Positions 25,930-33,815 of a DNA stretch of 48,447 bases are shown here, piece after piece. The notes beneath the pieces were generated by a model that saw only the letters and a list, made by a program, of their open reading frames with translations, was not told where the DNA came from and ran no database searches. The stretch comes from Rhodothermus sp. Its GTDB lineage: Bacteria > Bacteroidota > Rhodothermia > Rhodothermales > Rhodothermaceae. The position numbers and the translations under genes were made by a program. Numbering within the stretch: position 1 is the first letter of the stretch; every line of letters starts with the position of its first letter. The stretch lies in NCBI GenBank assembly GCA_015487635.1, contig WFPM01000052.1, forward strand, positions 1 to 48,447, read 5' to 3'.

Positions 25930-25980
25930 GTAGTTTTTTTCTGAAAAACGCTACACGAAAAGCCCGGCGTCGAGCCGGGT
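25930..25980 (-). promoter_or_regulatory. Structured leader of the Nfu-domain gene (two hairpins)
   Basis: Read on the minus strand, CCCGGC pairs with GCCGGG (within 25961-25978) over a short loop and is followed by TTTT. Next comes a second hairpin, GTAG...CTAC with an inner TTTTT/AAAAA pairing (25930-25953), ending 7 bases before the ATG. The first has a terminator-like form. Possible attenuator or mRNA stabiliser. Confidence 0.35.
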
Positions 25981-25994
25981 TCCACTGAACAACG

Positions 25995-26384
25995 ATGGTT
26001 ATGCATACACCGCCGAAAACCGAGATGCCTTCGCAGCACCTGCAGCGTCTGCGTCGGCAGATGCAGGAGCTAGTAGAAGACCTGCGTGCCTGGGTGGAGC
26101 TTCGGTTGACGCTCACCCAGCTGGAAATCGAAGAGCGGATTGAAGCCCGTATCCGCCAGTTGCTACTGCGCCTGCTGGTGGGCGTGCTGGCCGGGCTGGC
26201 CGTCGTGTTTGCGCTGGTGGCCGCTGCGTTGGGGCTGGGAAGCTGGCTCGGACATCCGGGCTGGGGCTTTCTGGTGGTGGCGCTGGGACTGTCCGTCGTG
26301 GCGGCAATTGTCCACTTTGTCAGGAGGACGCTTGCTACACGACCTGCATCAACAAATGCAGCATCGGATACAGCCGCTGCTTAA
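25995..26384 (+). CDS. Holin-X-like (phage holin family, PF07332 type) membrane protein
   Basis: The 129-residue product has an N-terminal amphipathic helical part (LQRLRRQMQELVEDLRAWVE, then LRLTLTQLEIEERIEARI) followed by two close transmembrane helices (LLLRLLVGVLAGLAVVFALVAA and WGFLVVALGLSVVAAIVHFV). This organisation matches the putative holin-X / phage holin family common on bacterial chromosomes, which is named for similarity and is usually not part of a prophage. Its function is unknown. There are no other phage genes nearby. ATGs at 25995 and 26001 are both possible. It heads a plus-strand group of three unrecognised genes. Confidence 0.8.
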   Translation: MVMHTPPKTEMPSQHLQRLRRQMQELVEDLRAWVELRLTLTQLEIEERIEARIRQLLLRLLVGVLAGLAVVFALVAAALGLGSWLGHPGWGFLVVALGLSVVAAIVHFVRRTLATRPASTNAASDTAAA

Positions 26385-26456
26385 TCTCAAGGCCACGGGG
26401 TCGATTATTACGAAAGAAGGGCGTGGATCGACCCCGGACTGCGTAGAGGTGCCACC

Positions 26457-27470
26457 ATGACGACCTATGAGCTGACGCAGCATCTGCACACGCTGCTTCG
26501 TGCGACGGACAAGGACCGGCATTTCGTGCGCTACATCTTCGTGCTGGCGCGCGCCTACGACCGGCTCGGGATCGAATTGATGGAAGGGCTGACGAGCCGG
26601 AACCGAACGCTGTTTTCCCGGAAGCATCACGCCGTTCGCGATGCCCTCTACGAAGTGCGCCGCCAGAGCGAGACGTTTCCGGTCGGGCAGATCTTTCATG
26701 AGCTGATCCGGCTTCGGGAGGAAGTACGCCAGCTGACAGCCCATTTCGAAGGAGTCGGGACCGAGCAGGAGGCGCTGCAGGGATTTGCGACCGATCTGCA
26801 TGGCTTTTACGAGGCTTTCGAGCAGTTTGTGCGTTCGGCCAGCGACGAGGCGTTTGGTGCGTTGATGCGGACGGCACATCACCTGCATCTCCGGCTGCAG
26901 ATGTTGCGCCAGGTGCTCCGGCTGATCTGTACGGCGCTGGATGGCTCGACGACGCCCCGTGAAGGTTGTCAGACGCTGACGCTGCTGTTCGAGGCCGGAG
27001 ACGACTATGCGCGGGTGCTGGCGCGTCTGCAAGTGGTGGAAGCAGCCTATCGCGAGCTGGTGGAACTGACGGGCATCACGGAACCCGCACTGGCCGTACA
27101 GCGGCTGGAGGTCGATCGGCGCATGCGGCTCAGCGTGGAGGGCGAGGCGCGATTGATCGAAGTGCTGACCGGTCTGCTTGAACGCTACGTGCTGGTTCGG
27201 GCGCATCTGGATGGCTCGGCTGACGATCAGGTAGGCTATCGTGTGGGAGCCACCCAGTCGCTGATCAACCTGGTCGATGCGTTGAAACAGGCCGGTTTGA
27301 CCGAGATGCTGGACGACGAGCCGCGCCTGAAAAGCTGTGCGCTGGAGTTATACCGTGCGCTGGAGTCACTGGTGAGCGACGGTGCGTTGCTCCAGATCAA
27401 CGAGCGGCACCTGGGCGGTTCGGCGGCGTATACCTCGGCCGGCCAGACAACCCGGGCCCTGGTGGCCTGA
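26457..27470 (+). CDS. Unrecognised alpha-helical protein, 337 aa
   Basis: No family was recognised. The protein has no signal peptide or membrane helix and is predicted from residue patterns to be almost entirely helical, with long amphipathic stretches such as FHELIRLREEVRQLTAHFEG, FVRSASDEAFGALMRTAHHL and LIEVLTGLLERYVLVRAHLD. Such a composition fits a helical-bundle scaffold or a chemoreceptor-like regulatory protein, but nothing in the sequence decides this. The ATG at 26457 follows GAGGTG by 5 bases. The next gene starts 10 bp after its stop, so the two are almost certainly cotranscribed. Confidence 0.75.
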   Translation: MTTYELTQHLHTLLRATDKDRHFVRYIFVLARAYDRLGIELMEGLTSRNRTLFSRKHHAVRDALYEVRRQSETFPVGQIFHELIRLREEVRQLTAHFEGVGTEQEALQGFATDLHGFYEAFEQFVRSASDEAFGALMRTAHHLHLRLQMLRQVLRLICTALDGSTTPREGCQTLTLLFEAGDDYARVLARLQVVEAAYRELVELTGITEPALAVQRLEVDRRMRLSVEGEARLIEVLTGLLERYVLVRAHLDGSADDQVGYRVGATQSLINLVDALKQAGLTEMLDDEPRLKSCALELYRALESLVSDGALLQINERHLGGSAAYTSAGQTTRALVA

Positions 27471-27480
27471 AGGAACACCC

Positions 27481-27921
27481 ATGCCTGCACCGTCCTCACT
27501 GCGACGCATCCGGCTGGAGCAGGCGCGTGTTCGTATTGAGCACCGAGCGGCGCTGGCGACGCTGATCGAGCGGCTGTTTCTGCGGCGATCTTTTCTATAC
27601 CTGACACCGGCTGATCAGCAGTGGCAACGCCCGGAACTGGTCCAGTTGCTACGCCGGCATAGCCGGCTTTATCGGACGATCAGCACGCCTTTTGACGGTC
27701 CGTTGTTCTTCGCGCTGGGCTATTTCCGGGTGAGTGAGGACGAACTGGAGCCGATCGCCGAGGCCATCCCGGTGGAGGATCCCAAACAGTTCGCCTGGTT
27801 GCTCAGCGAATTTTTGGAGCCCGGCGCCTGTCTGTGGGTCGAGATGGATGAAGGATGGCAGGGGTGGCAGATCGTTGGAGAAGGTCAGCTCCGGTCGCTT
27901 TCGGAGGTGCCCGAGAAATAA
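27481..27921 (+). CDS. Unrecognised soluble protein, 146 aa
   Basis: No family was recognised. The N-terminal 50 residues are basic and helical (RRIRLEQARVRIEHRAALAT, LIERLFLRRSF). The second half mixes short strands and acidic loops (LFFALGYFRVSEDELEPIAE, CLWVEMDEGWQGWQIVG), giving the look of a small regulatory domain. The ATG at 27481 follows AAGGA by 7 bases, and the gene lies 10 bp after the 337-residue helical gene. Its last 37 bp overlap the convergent next gene. Confidence 0.72.
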   Translation: MPAPSSLRRIRLEQARVRIEHRAALATLIERLFLRRSFLYLTPADQQWQRPELVQLLRRHSRLYRTISTPFDGPLFFALGYFRVSEDELEPIAEAIPVEDPKQFAWLLSEFLEPGACLWVEMDEGWQGWQIVGEGQLRSLSEVPEK

Positions 27922-28532
27922 GCGCGCAGCACCTGGAGTGCGGTTTCCGGGGGCATTTCGGATGAAGGTTTTTGATCCGGTAGGAAAACAACAGCCGTCT
28001 GTCGGCGACCGGCCGGGGTCAGGTGGTCGAGCAATCGCAGGGCCGGCGCTTGTCCCCGATAGAACAGCAGGGCGGTGGCCTGGTGGGGACGTCGGGGGTA
28101 GGGTTCGTCGGCAGGTAGCAGGCTGCGGAGGCGGTCGAGCGCCCGGTGCAGGGCGTCCGGCAGCGGGTCGGCCAGCGTCATGAACAGATCCACCGTGTAG
28201 TCGCGCCTGAAATCGATCTCGACGCGGCTGTAATGCGGCGCATCGGGTTGCCAGTTCAACCGGAGGTGGCCGCAGCCGTGGGTGATCCGGGCGATGGCTT
28301 CCGACAGTTCCCGGAAGCGCGTCTCCAGTTCGTCCTGCAACCGCTGGTAGACGGCGTTCAGGGCCGTGGGGTCAGATTGTGCGGCAGCTTCCATGGCCGC
28401 CTGAAAGGCCGCTTCCTGCAGCCATTGCTGCAGCTCCGGGTCGGCATTGATCAGTTCTTCCACCTGGCGCAGCGGTTGCTGGAGCGCGGGCGCAAGCAGC
28501 GCCAGCCACTCGTCCACAGTGCGGTGCTTCAT
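27885..28532 (-). CDS. Unrecognised soluble protein, 215 aa
   Basis: No family was recognised. The N-terminal 80 residues are helical and acidic (MKHRTVDEWLALLAPALQQP; LQQWLQEAAFQAAMEAAAQ). The C-terminal part carries strands such as HLRLNWQPDAPHYSRVEID and HQATALLFYRGQAPALRLL. There is no signal peptide or membrane segment. It is 3 bp downstream of the TlpA-like lipoprotein gene and on the same strand, hence likely cotranscribed with TlpA and YtxJ, but no redox motif is visible. Confidence 0.7.
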   Translation of the reverse strand: MKHRTVDEWLALLAPALQQPLRQVEELINADPELQQWLQEAAFQAAMEAAAQSDPTALNAVYQRLQDELETRFRELSEAIARITHGCGHLRLNWQPDAPHYSRVEIDFRRDYTVDLFMTLADPLPDALHRALDRLRSLLPADEPYPRRPHQATALLFYRGQAPALRLLDHLTPAGRRQTAVVFLPDQKPSSEMPPETALQVLRAYFSGTSESDRS

Positions 28533-28535
28533 GGC

Positions 28536-29099
28536 TCAGGAAGCCGATTCGTCGAGTAGGGCTTCCAGCCAAGGACGCATTTCCTTCGTTGGGAAGATGC
28601 CGATGACCTCGTAGCGGATGCGACCGGCCCGATCGATGATCACCGTGGTGGGCAGGGCCCAGATGCCTCCGTAGGCCTCGGAGACCGAGCCGTCGTCCAG
28701 AACGACAGGGTAGTTGATCTGGAAGTTTTCGGCAAAGGGAGCCACGACTTCGGCCCCGCCTTCGTCGGTCGAGACGCCTATCACCAGCAGCCCCCGGTCA
28801 CCCAACTCTCGCTGCAGAGCAACGAGGTCTGGAATCTCCGTGCGACAGGGCGGACACCAGGTGGCCCAGAAGTTCAGCAGGATCACCGAGCCCCGGTGGG
28901 CGCTCAGTCGAAACGGTGCGCCGTCCAGAGTCGGCGCCTCGAAGTCCGGTGCGGGCCGGGGCGGCTTGATTTCTTTGACCCCGGGCAGCAGCACCTGCTC
29001 CGAGGCGGCCGCCTGCTCGGGGGCCTTTGGCCGGCATCCGGCCAGCAACAGGCTACCCAGCAGCAGAACCGGCGCGGTCCAGTTGATCCAGCGTCTCAT
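28536..29099 (-). CDS. TlpA-like thiol-disulfide oxidoreductase lipoprotein
   Basis: The 187-residue protein has a lipoprotein signal (APVLLLGSLLLAGC, lipobox Cys22) and a thioredoxin-like domain of the TlpA/ResA type. It starts PDFEAPTLDGAPFRLSAHRG, continues with LLNFWATWCPPCRTEIPDL holding the redox pair Cys82 and Cys85, and has the cis-proline element WALPTTVIIDRAGRI. Such proteins keep cysteines reduced outside the inner membrane, for example in cytochrome c maturation. Two in-frame upstream ATGs (29108, 29135) exist, but 29099 gives a normal signal length. Its start lies inside the end of the ytxJ gene (47-bp overlap), so the two are translated from one message. Confidence 0.9.
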   Translation of the reverse strand: MRRWINWTAPVLLLGSLLLAGCRPKAPEQAAASEQVLLPGVKEIKPPRPAPDFEAPTLDGAPFRLSAHRGSVILLNFWATWCPPCRTEIPDLVALQRELGDRGLLVIGVSTDEGGAEVVAPFAENFQINYPVVLDDGSVSEAYGGIWALPTTVIIDRAGRIRYEVIGIFPTKEMRPWLEALLDESAS

Positions 29100-29433
29100 G
29101 AATCGCATCGGGCGTAATGGCATAGTGGGAAGCATGAAAAACGACCTGACCCTGATAAATTACGAAAGTCTGGGGAGTCTCGTGGCGAATGCCCAGGCGG
29201 CGAGCAATGGCATCGGAGATCGGACGGGCCGCCTGAACCACCACCTCGTAGACCGGCACCGATCGCGCGGCGGCCACCTGCAGCACCTTTTCGCGCACCC
29301 GGTGGCTGATGCCACACCACCGGCTGTGTTTGAACAGCAGGATCGGCTCCCGGTAGGAGTGAGCCAGGGCTACGTCCAGCCCTGCTTCATCCGTCAGCGG
29401 AGTAGGCGAAAGGTCCGGTACTTCCTGTCGCAT
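29053..29433 (-). CDS. ytxJ: YtxJ-family (bacillithiol-associated) monothiol protein
   Basis: The 126-residue product matches YtxJ proteins: ILLFKHSRWCGISHRVREKV contains the monothiol Cys40-Gly-Ile-Ser43 motif, and the rest keeps the thioredoxin-like plan with ETPQTFVIYQGQVVFHASHY. YtxJ proteins occur in organisms that make bacillithiol and are thought to act as bacilliredoxin-like redox factors, resolving protein-bacillithiol mixed disulfides. The gene overlaps the TlpA-like lipoprotein gene, and together they form a thiol-handling pair. No bacillithiol synthesis gene is in the window, so the thiol is an inference. Confidence 0.87.
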   Translation of the reverse strand: MRQEVPDLSPTPLTDEAGLDVALAHSYREPILLFKHSRWCGISHRVREKVLQVAAARSVPVYEVVVQAARPISDAIARRLGIRHETPQTFVIYQGQVVFHASHYAITPDAIHETLDQLDRAGSAAG

Positions 29434-29591
29434 CGGGCAAAATGTTGCAAGCTTTAATGGTAAAAAGAGAATAAAAGGCGTGGGTCCCTATCGGATCTTG
29501 ATCATGCAACCCTTCGTTGCGGTGCGGCGTGAGACGTTTCTTGAGCGCATTCGTTTCGTGCAACAGGGGATTTCAAACAGAGACAAGTCGT

Positions 29592-31397
29592 ATGCAGACC
29601 GGAGCCGAGAACGTTCGCTGGGATCTGACCGATCTGTACCCCGATGAGGCTACGCTGAAGCAGGATCTGGAACAGGCGCTGGCCGAGGCCGAATCGTTTG
29701 CCCGGACCTATCACGGCCGGATCGGCTCGCTGGAGGCCGAGGAGCTGGCCGAAGCGCTGCGTCGCTACGAGGCGATTCTGGACCGACTGGGCCGCGCTTA
29801 CACCTACGCTTACCTGCACTGGAGCACCAACACCGAAGATCCGGCCCGTGGCGCGCTCTTGCAGCACGTTCGGGAGCGCTACACGCAGGCCTCGCAGCAA
29901 CTGCTGTTTCTGGAGCTGGAATGGGCGGCCGTCGAGCCGGAGCGCGCCCGCCAGCTCATGGAGGCCGAGGTGCTGCGGCCCTATCGGCACTATCTGGAGC
30001 TACAACAGCGGTTGCGCCCGCACCTGCTTAGCGAACCGGAAGAAAAGATTCTCGCCGAAAAGCGCATAACCGGTCGGGACGCCTGGACTCGATTCTTCGA
30101 CGAGCTGCTCGGCAGCCTGCGCTTTGAACTGGACGGACACCTGCTTACCGAGCAAGAAGTGCTGGCCAAGCTCTACGATCCGGACCGTGAGGTGCGGCGA
30201 CAGGCGGCGCTGGCCTTCACAGAAGGACTCAAGCCGCGCATTCGAGAGCTGACCTATATCTTCAACACGATGCTGGCCGACAAGGCCTCCGACGACCGTC
30301 TGCGCGGCTACCGGACCTGGATCGAAAGCCGCAACCTGGCCAACGAGGTCAGCGACGAGATGGTCGAGGCGCTGATCCGGTCGGTGACCGAACGCTACGA
30401 CCTGGTGGCCCGTTTTTACGAACTCAAGCGACGGTTGCTGGGCCTCGACGAACTGTACGACTACGACCGTTACGCGCCACTGAAGGAGGCCAGCACGCGC
30501 TATCGCTGGGAGGAAGCCCGTCAGCTGGTTGAGGAGGCCTACCGGGCCTTTCATCCGCGCATGGGCGAGATTGCGGCGCAGTTCTTCGAACGGCGCTGGA
30601 TCGATGCGGCCATGACGCCGGGCAAGCGCAGCGGTGCGTTCAGCCACGGGGCCGTCCCCAGCGCTCATCCGTACATCCTGCTCAACTACACCGGTACGAT
30701 CCGCGACGTGCAGACGCTGGCGCACGAACTCGGCCACGGCGTGCACCAGTACCTGTCGCGCAAGCAGGGTATCCTTCAGGCCGACACGCCGCTCACCACG
30801 GCCGAGACGGCTTCCGTCTTTGGCGAGATGCTGGTCTTCGAGCGGTTGCTGGCGGCCGAGGCCGATTCTTCCAACCGGTTGGCCATGCTGATGGGTAAAA
30901 TCGACGATACGATGGCCACGGTTTTCCGGCAGGTGGCCATGAATCGCTTTGAAGACCGCATGCATAACGCCCGGCGCCAGCGGGGCGAGCTTCCCACGGA
31001 GGCGTTCTGCGATTTCTGGATCGAGACGCAGCAGGACATGTTTCGCGGGAGCGTCGTCCTCGGCGAACACTATCGTTACTGGTGGAGCTACATTCCACAC
31101 TTTATTCATACGCCGGGCTACGTGTATGCCTATGCGTTCGGCGAACTGCTGGTGCTGGCCCTTTTTGCCCGCTACCGGCAGGAAGGTCCCGACTTTGCCG
31201 AGCGCTATCTCCAATTACTGGAGGCTGGTGGCTCGGACTGGCCGCACGTGTTGGTGGGACGACTGGGCGTTGACCTGACCGACCCGCAGTTCTGGCACGA
31301 AGGATTACAGGCGATCGAAGCGCTGATCGCACAGGCCGAGGCGCTGGCCGCACAGATGACGCAGGCTTCGCAGCCGATGCCCGCCCGCTCGGGGTAG
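29592..31397 (+). CDS. pepF: Oligoendopeptidase F (M3 family)
   Basis: PepF is a cytoplasmic zinc endopeptidase that cuts short peptides. The 601-residue protein has the full family length. The active site reads TLAHELGHGVHQYLS, with HExxH and the following helix. The third zinc ligand comes from TTAETASVFGEMLVFERLL, where the Glu after T-A-E is conserved. The N-terminal MQTGAENVRWDLTDLYP is the usual start of the family, so ATG 29592 is chosen; codons upstream encode unconserved residues. It stands alone, diverging from ytxJ-tlpA, with no clear terminator before the next gene 42 bp further on. Confidence 0.96.
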   Translation: MQTGAENVRWDLTDLYPDEATLKQDLEQALAEAESFARTYHGRIGSLEAEELAEALRRYEAILDRLGRAYTYAYLHWSTNTEDPARGALLQHVRERYTQASQQLLFLELEWAAVEPERARQLMEAEVLRPYRHYLELQQRLRPHLLSEPEEKILAEKRITGRDAWTRFFDELLGSLRFELDGHLLTEQEVLAKLYDPDREVRRQAALAFTEGLKPRIRELTYIFNTMLADKASDDRLRGYRTWIESRNLANEVSDEMVEALIRSVTERYDLVARFYELKRRLLGLDELYDYDRYAPLKEASTRYRWEEARQLVEEAYRAFHPRMGEIAAQFFERRWIDAAMTPGKRSGAFSHGAVPSAHPYILLNYTGTIRDVQTLAHELGHGVHQYLSRKQGILQADTPLTTAETASVFGEMLVFERLLAAEADSSNRLAMLMGKIDDTMATVFRQVAMNRFEDRMHNARRQRGELPTEAFCDFWIETQQDMFRGSVVLGEHYRYWWSYIPHFIHTPGYVYAYAFGELLVLALFARYRQEGPDFAERYLQLLEAGGSDWPHVLVGRLGVDLTDPQFWHEGLQAIEALIAQAEALAAQMTQASQPMPARSG

Positions 31398-31439
31398 GCA
31401 GCGGTGCTTTTTTCTATCATCAATCACAAGGAGGGAATC

Positions 31440-32378
31440 ATGAACGCTCGCTACAACGGGCGGGTCGGGCTGGTCCTGCTCTGCCTCATGCTGGCTGCCG
31501 GGAGCGTCCATGCGCAATTGCTTACCGGCTTCGAAGTGGTCGCTTCGGAACCGACTGCGGGGGCTACCGGCGTACCGTCGGAAACGACCGTATCGTTCAC
31601 GTTCTCGGTGCCGCTTCCGGATTCGCTCCTGGAGGCCGGCCTGGATTCGTTGCTGGATCTCGGGATCGGCGTGCATCCCTGCGATCAGATCTTGGTGGGC
31701 GGCAGCTCGCCCTGCGAGCAGGTGACCGGCGGAACGCTCAGCCAGGACGGCCGCACTCTGTCGTTTCAGGTCACGCATCTGGCGCAAACCACCTATACCT
31801 GGACGGTGCCGGAGCTGGTCGTGTCGGAGACTGAGATTGCCCTTCGCGGCTTTTTCCTGCAATATGCCACGGGAGAAACGCTCGGCGGGGCGACGGTGGA
31901 AGGAACGGTCATGCTGGAATCGATGGGTGAAGGTGAACTGTCGCCGGCAAGGCCCGAAGCAGTTGCCCTGGCCGGCTGGATGGAGCCGCTTCGGAGGTTG
32001 ACGCAACCTCGCGTGCCCGGATGGTCGCAAGCCATGCCGTCGCTCCTGGACCCCGTCGTGCAGGCCGTGCGGCAACCGACTCCGGATAAGCGTGGCACTT
32101 CGGCAACGCAGCAGATGAGTCCGGCGGGGATGGTCGTGACGCTTTCGGACCGCTACGGCAATCCGGCCGGTGGCGCTGTGGTGGCAGCCGACGGGACGTT
32201 CCGCATGAGCAACGTGGTGGACGGCTGGTATCGGCTGGAAGGCTTTCTGGTACATTACGATCGGGTGCTCGGCCGGCTGCGCATTGCTTTTGCCATGCTG
32301 GATGAAGATATGGACGGCGAGGCCGATTCGATCCAGATCAGCGGCCAGGATATTTCAGGCGTGATGCTGACGGGCTAG
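31440..32378 (+). CDS. Exported Ig-like protein, N-terminal part of an amber-interrupted T9SS cargo gene
   Basis: The 312-residue reading frame begins with a signal peptide (VGLVLLCLMLAAGSVHAQ) and an Ig-like segment (FEVVASEPTAGATGVPSETT, VSFTFSVPLPDSLLEAG) of the bacterial Ig-like SbsA type. It stops at TAG 32376-32378 after ISGVMLTG, but the same frame continues without any shift as GFELDRITATQQVTAAGQ and so on to 33269, where a T9SS sorting domain ends the protein. The intact product would be 609 residues. The A-A-G-G-A-G-G-G ribosome-binding site at 31429-31437 and ATG 31440 are strong. Without the C-terminal domain this part would be exported to the periplasm but not across the outer membrane. 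Confidence 0.8.
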   Translation: MNARYNGRVGLVLLCLMLAAGSVHAQLLTGFEVVASEPTAGATGVPSETTVSFTFSVPLPDSLLEAGLDSLLDLGIGVHPCDQILVGGSSPCEQVTGGTLSQDGRTLSFQVTHLAQTTYTWTVPELVVSETEIALRGFFLQYATGETLGGATVEGTVMLESMGEGELSPARPEAVALAGWMEPLRRLTQPRVPGWSQAMPSLLDPVVQAVRQPTPDKRGTSATQQMSPAGMVVTLSDRYGNPAGGAVVAADGTFRMSNVVDGWYRLEGFLVHYDRVLGRLRIAFAMLDEDMDGEADSIQISGQDISGVMLTG

Positions 32379-33269
32379 GGCTTCGAGCTGGATCGGATTA
32401 CCGCCACGCAGCAGGTGACGGCAGCCGGACAGATGGCCGGCTTTATGCTGGGCGGCACAGCCAACCTCGTCGGCATCGCCTCGGCTTCGCTGCCGCTGAT
32501 TGAAGGGGGCCCCGACGGTAAAGCGCTGCTGTGGCTGTACTTCTTCACCGATAACGAAGCGGATCCCCAGCTTCTGTTGCTGGTGCAGGGGTCTTCGGGA
32601 ACGCTGCTGCCGTTGCCGCTCGGGACGGCTTCGGACCTGGACATAGCGGGACCGTTTCCGGCCCTGCCGGGATCGTTTGTGGATACCGACGTGGCCGTGG
32701 GGGCTGCCGAAGCCGGAGGAGGTGCCGACTTCCGGACGGCTGCCAACGACGAGGTCCTGATCGTTGTGCTGGCCGGGCTGTTTGCTCCCTTGAGTGCGGT
32801 GGCGGAGTTCGTCTACGACGATCCGGCTACGCCGGTATGGGTGGTGGCCTACCTGCACCTGGGCTATCTCGACGAGACGGCCTCGGCCAAACAAGAAGTG
32901 GAGATTGGCCGCGTGTTCTACGTCGACATGCAGGACGGTACGCTACTGGGCAGTCGGTCCATGGTGCGCACGACGGCCGTCGAGCCGGTAGCCGGGGAGG
33001 CGCCCCGACTGTTTGCGCTGGGGCCCAACTATCCCAACCCGTTCCGACAGGAGACCGCGGTGCCGTTTGCGCTGGCGCAGAGTGGGCCGGTCGTCGTGGA
33101 GGTTTTCAACCTGCTCGGTCAGCGGGTGGCCACGCTTGTCGACGCCGTACTGCCGGCCGGGCGTTACGTGGTACGGTGGCAGGCCGAAGGACAGCCTTCC
33201 GGTCTGTATGTCGTACGCTTGCGGGCAGGCGGCCACCAGCTCAGCCGGGTAATTCTGCATCAACGCTGA
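32379..33269 (+). pseudogene. C-terminal part of the interrupted T9SS cargo gene, with type A sorting domain
   Basis: In the same frame as the preceding gene and directly after its TAG stop, this stretch encodes 296 more residues. They end in a type IX secretion sorting domain: FALGPNYPNPFRQETAVPFA, VEVFNLLGQRVATLVDAVLP and GRYVVRWQAEGQPSGLYVVR. The opening P-N-Y-P-N-P-F and the GLYVVRL strand are the hallmarks of this domain, which directs proteins across the outer membrane via the T9SS and is removed afterwards. The middle part resembles nothing I recognise. It has no good start codon and ribosome-binding site of its own (a GTG at 32415 is the nearest), so independent translation is unlikely. 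A strong terminator follows. Confidence 0.8.
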
Positions 33270-33301
33270 GGAAAAAGCAGAGCAAATCATGGCACCTTTC
33301 G

Positions 33302-33342
33302 GGCTCCGGCCGCGTATTTCCGGCCGGAGCCTTAATTTTTTT
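33302..33342 (+). terminator. Intrinsic terminator after the T9SS cargo gene
   Basis: GGCTCCGGCCG (33302-33312) pairs perfectly with CGGCCGGAGCC (33321-33331) over an 8-base loop, followed by TTAATTTTTTT. It ends 6 bp before the mntA start and separates the two units. Confidence 0.9.
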
Positions 33343-33347
33343 GACGC

Positions 33348-33815
33348 ATGGATCCACTCCTGTCCGATCCTGAAGCGCTCATGGCCAAGCTCCGGTCGGT
33401 GCTGGAGGCCCGGCCGGAGACGGTGTTTGCGCTGCTGTTCGGTTCGGTCGCGCGGGGACAGGCTACGCCGCTCAGCGACGTAGACGTGGGGATCTTCACG
33501 GAACGACCGATGGAGCTGCTGGAGCTGGGCGGGCTGGTGAGTGAACTGGAGCAGGCCGTGGGGCGGCCGGTGGACGTGGTGGAGCTGCACAAAGCGCTGC
33601 AGCGACGGCCGGCCCTGGCCTACGAGGCGGTGGCGCACGGTAAGTTGATCTTCTGTCGGGATGAAGACCGCTGGGTGGATTTCAAATGCAGAACGTTCCT
33701 GGCCTACTTCGACACGGAACCCCTGCGTCGCATAGTGCACGACGCTTTTTTGGAACGCTTGAAGAAAGGTCAACTTGGAGAAAGACGATATGCAGGAATA
33801 CCTCCATCGTCTTGA
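33348..33815 (+). CDS. mntA: MntA-like nucleotidyltransferase antitoxin (HepT/MntA system)
   Basis: The 155-residue protein is a minimal nucleotidyltransferase. LLFGSVARGQATPLSDVDVG contains the GSX10DXD signature exactly, which binds metal and ATP, and VVELHKALQRRPALAYEAVA follows as in the family. MntA antitoxins transfer AMP groups to a tyrosine near the HepT ribonuclease motif and so inactivate the toxin. The HepT gene starts inside its last codons (26-bp overlap), the usual order. The C-terminal end (KKGQLGERRYAGIPPSS) is untypical but the active core is complete. It looks functional, although its partner is disrupted. Confidence 0.9.
   Translation: MDPLLSDPEALMAKLRSVLEARPETVFALLFGSVARGQATPLSDVDVGIFTERPMELLELGGLVSELEQAVGRPVDVVELHKALQRRPALAYEAVAHGKLIFCRDEDRWVDFKCRTFLAYFDTEPLRRIVHDAFLERLKKGQLGERRYAGIPPSS

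Noticed and set aside
25995-26384. Prophage remnant suggested by the holin-family protein
   Set aside because: No other phage gene, integrase or attachment site is nearby, and this holin-X-like family is common on chromosomes without phage.
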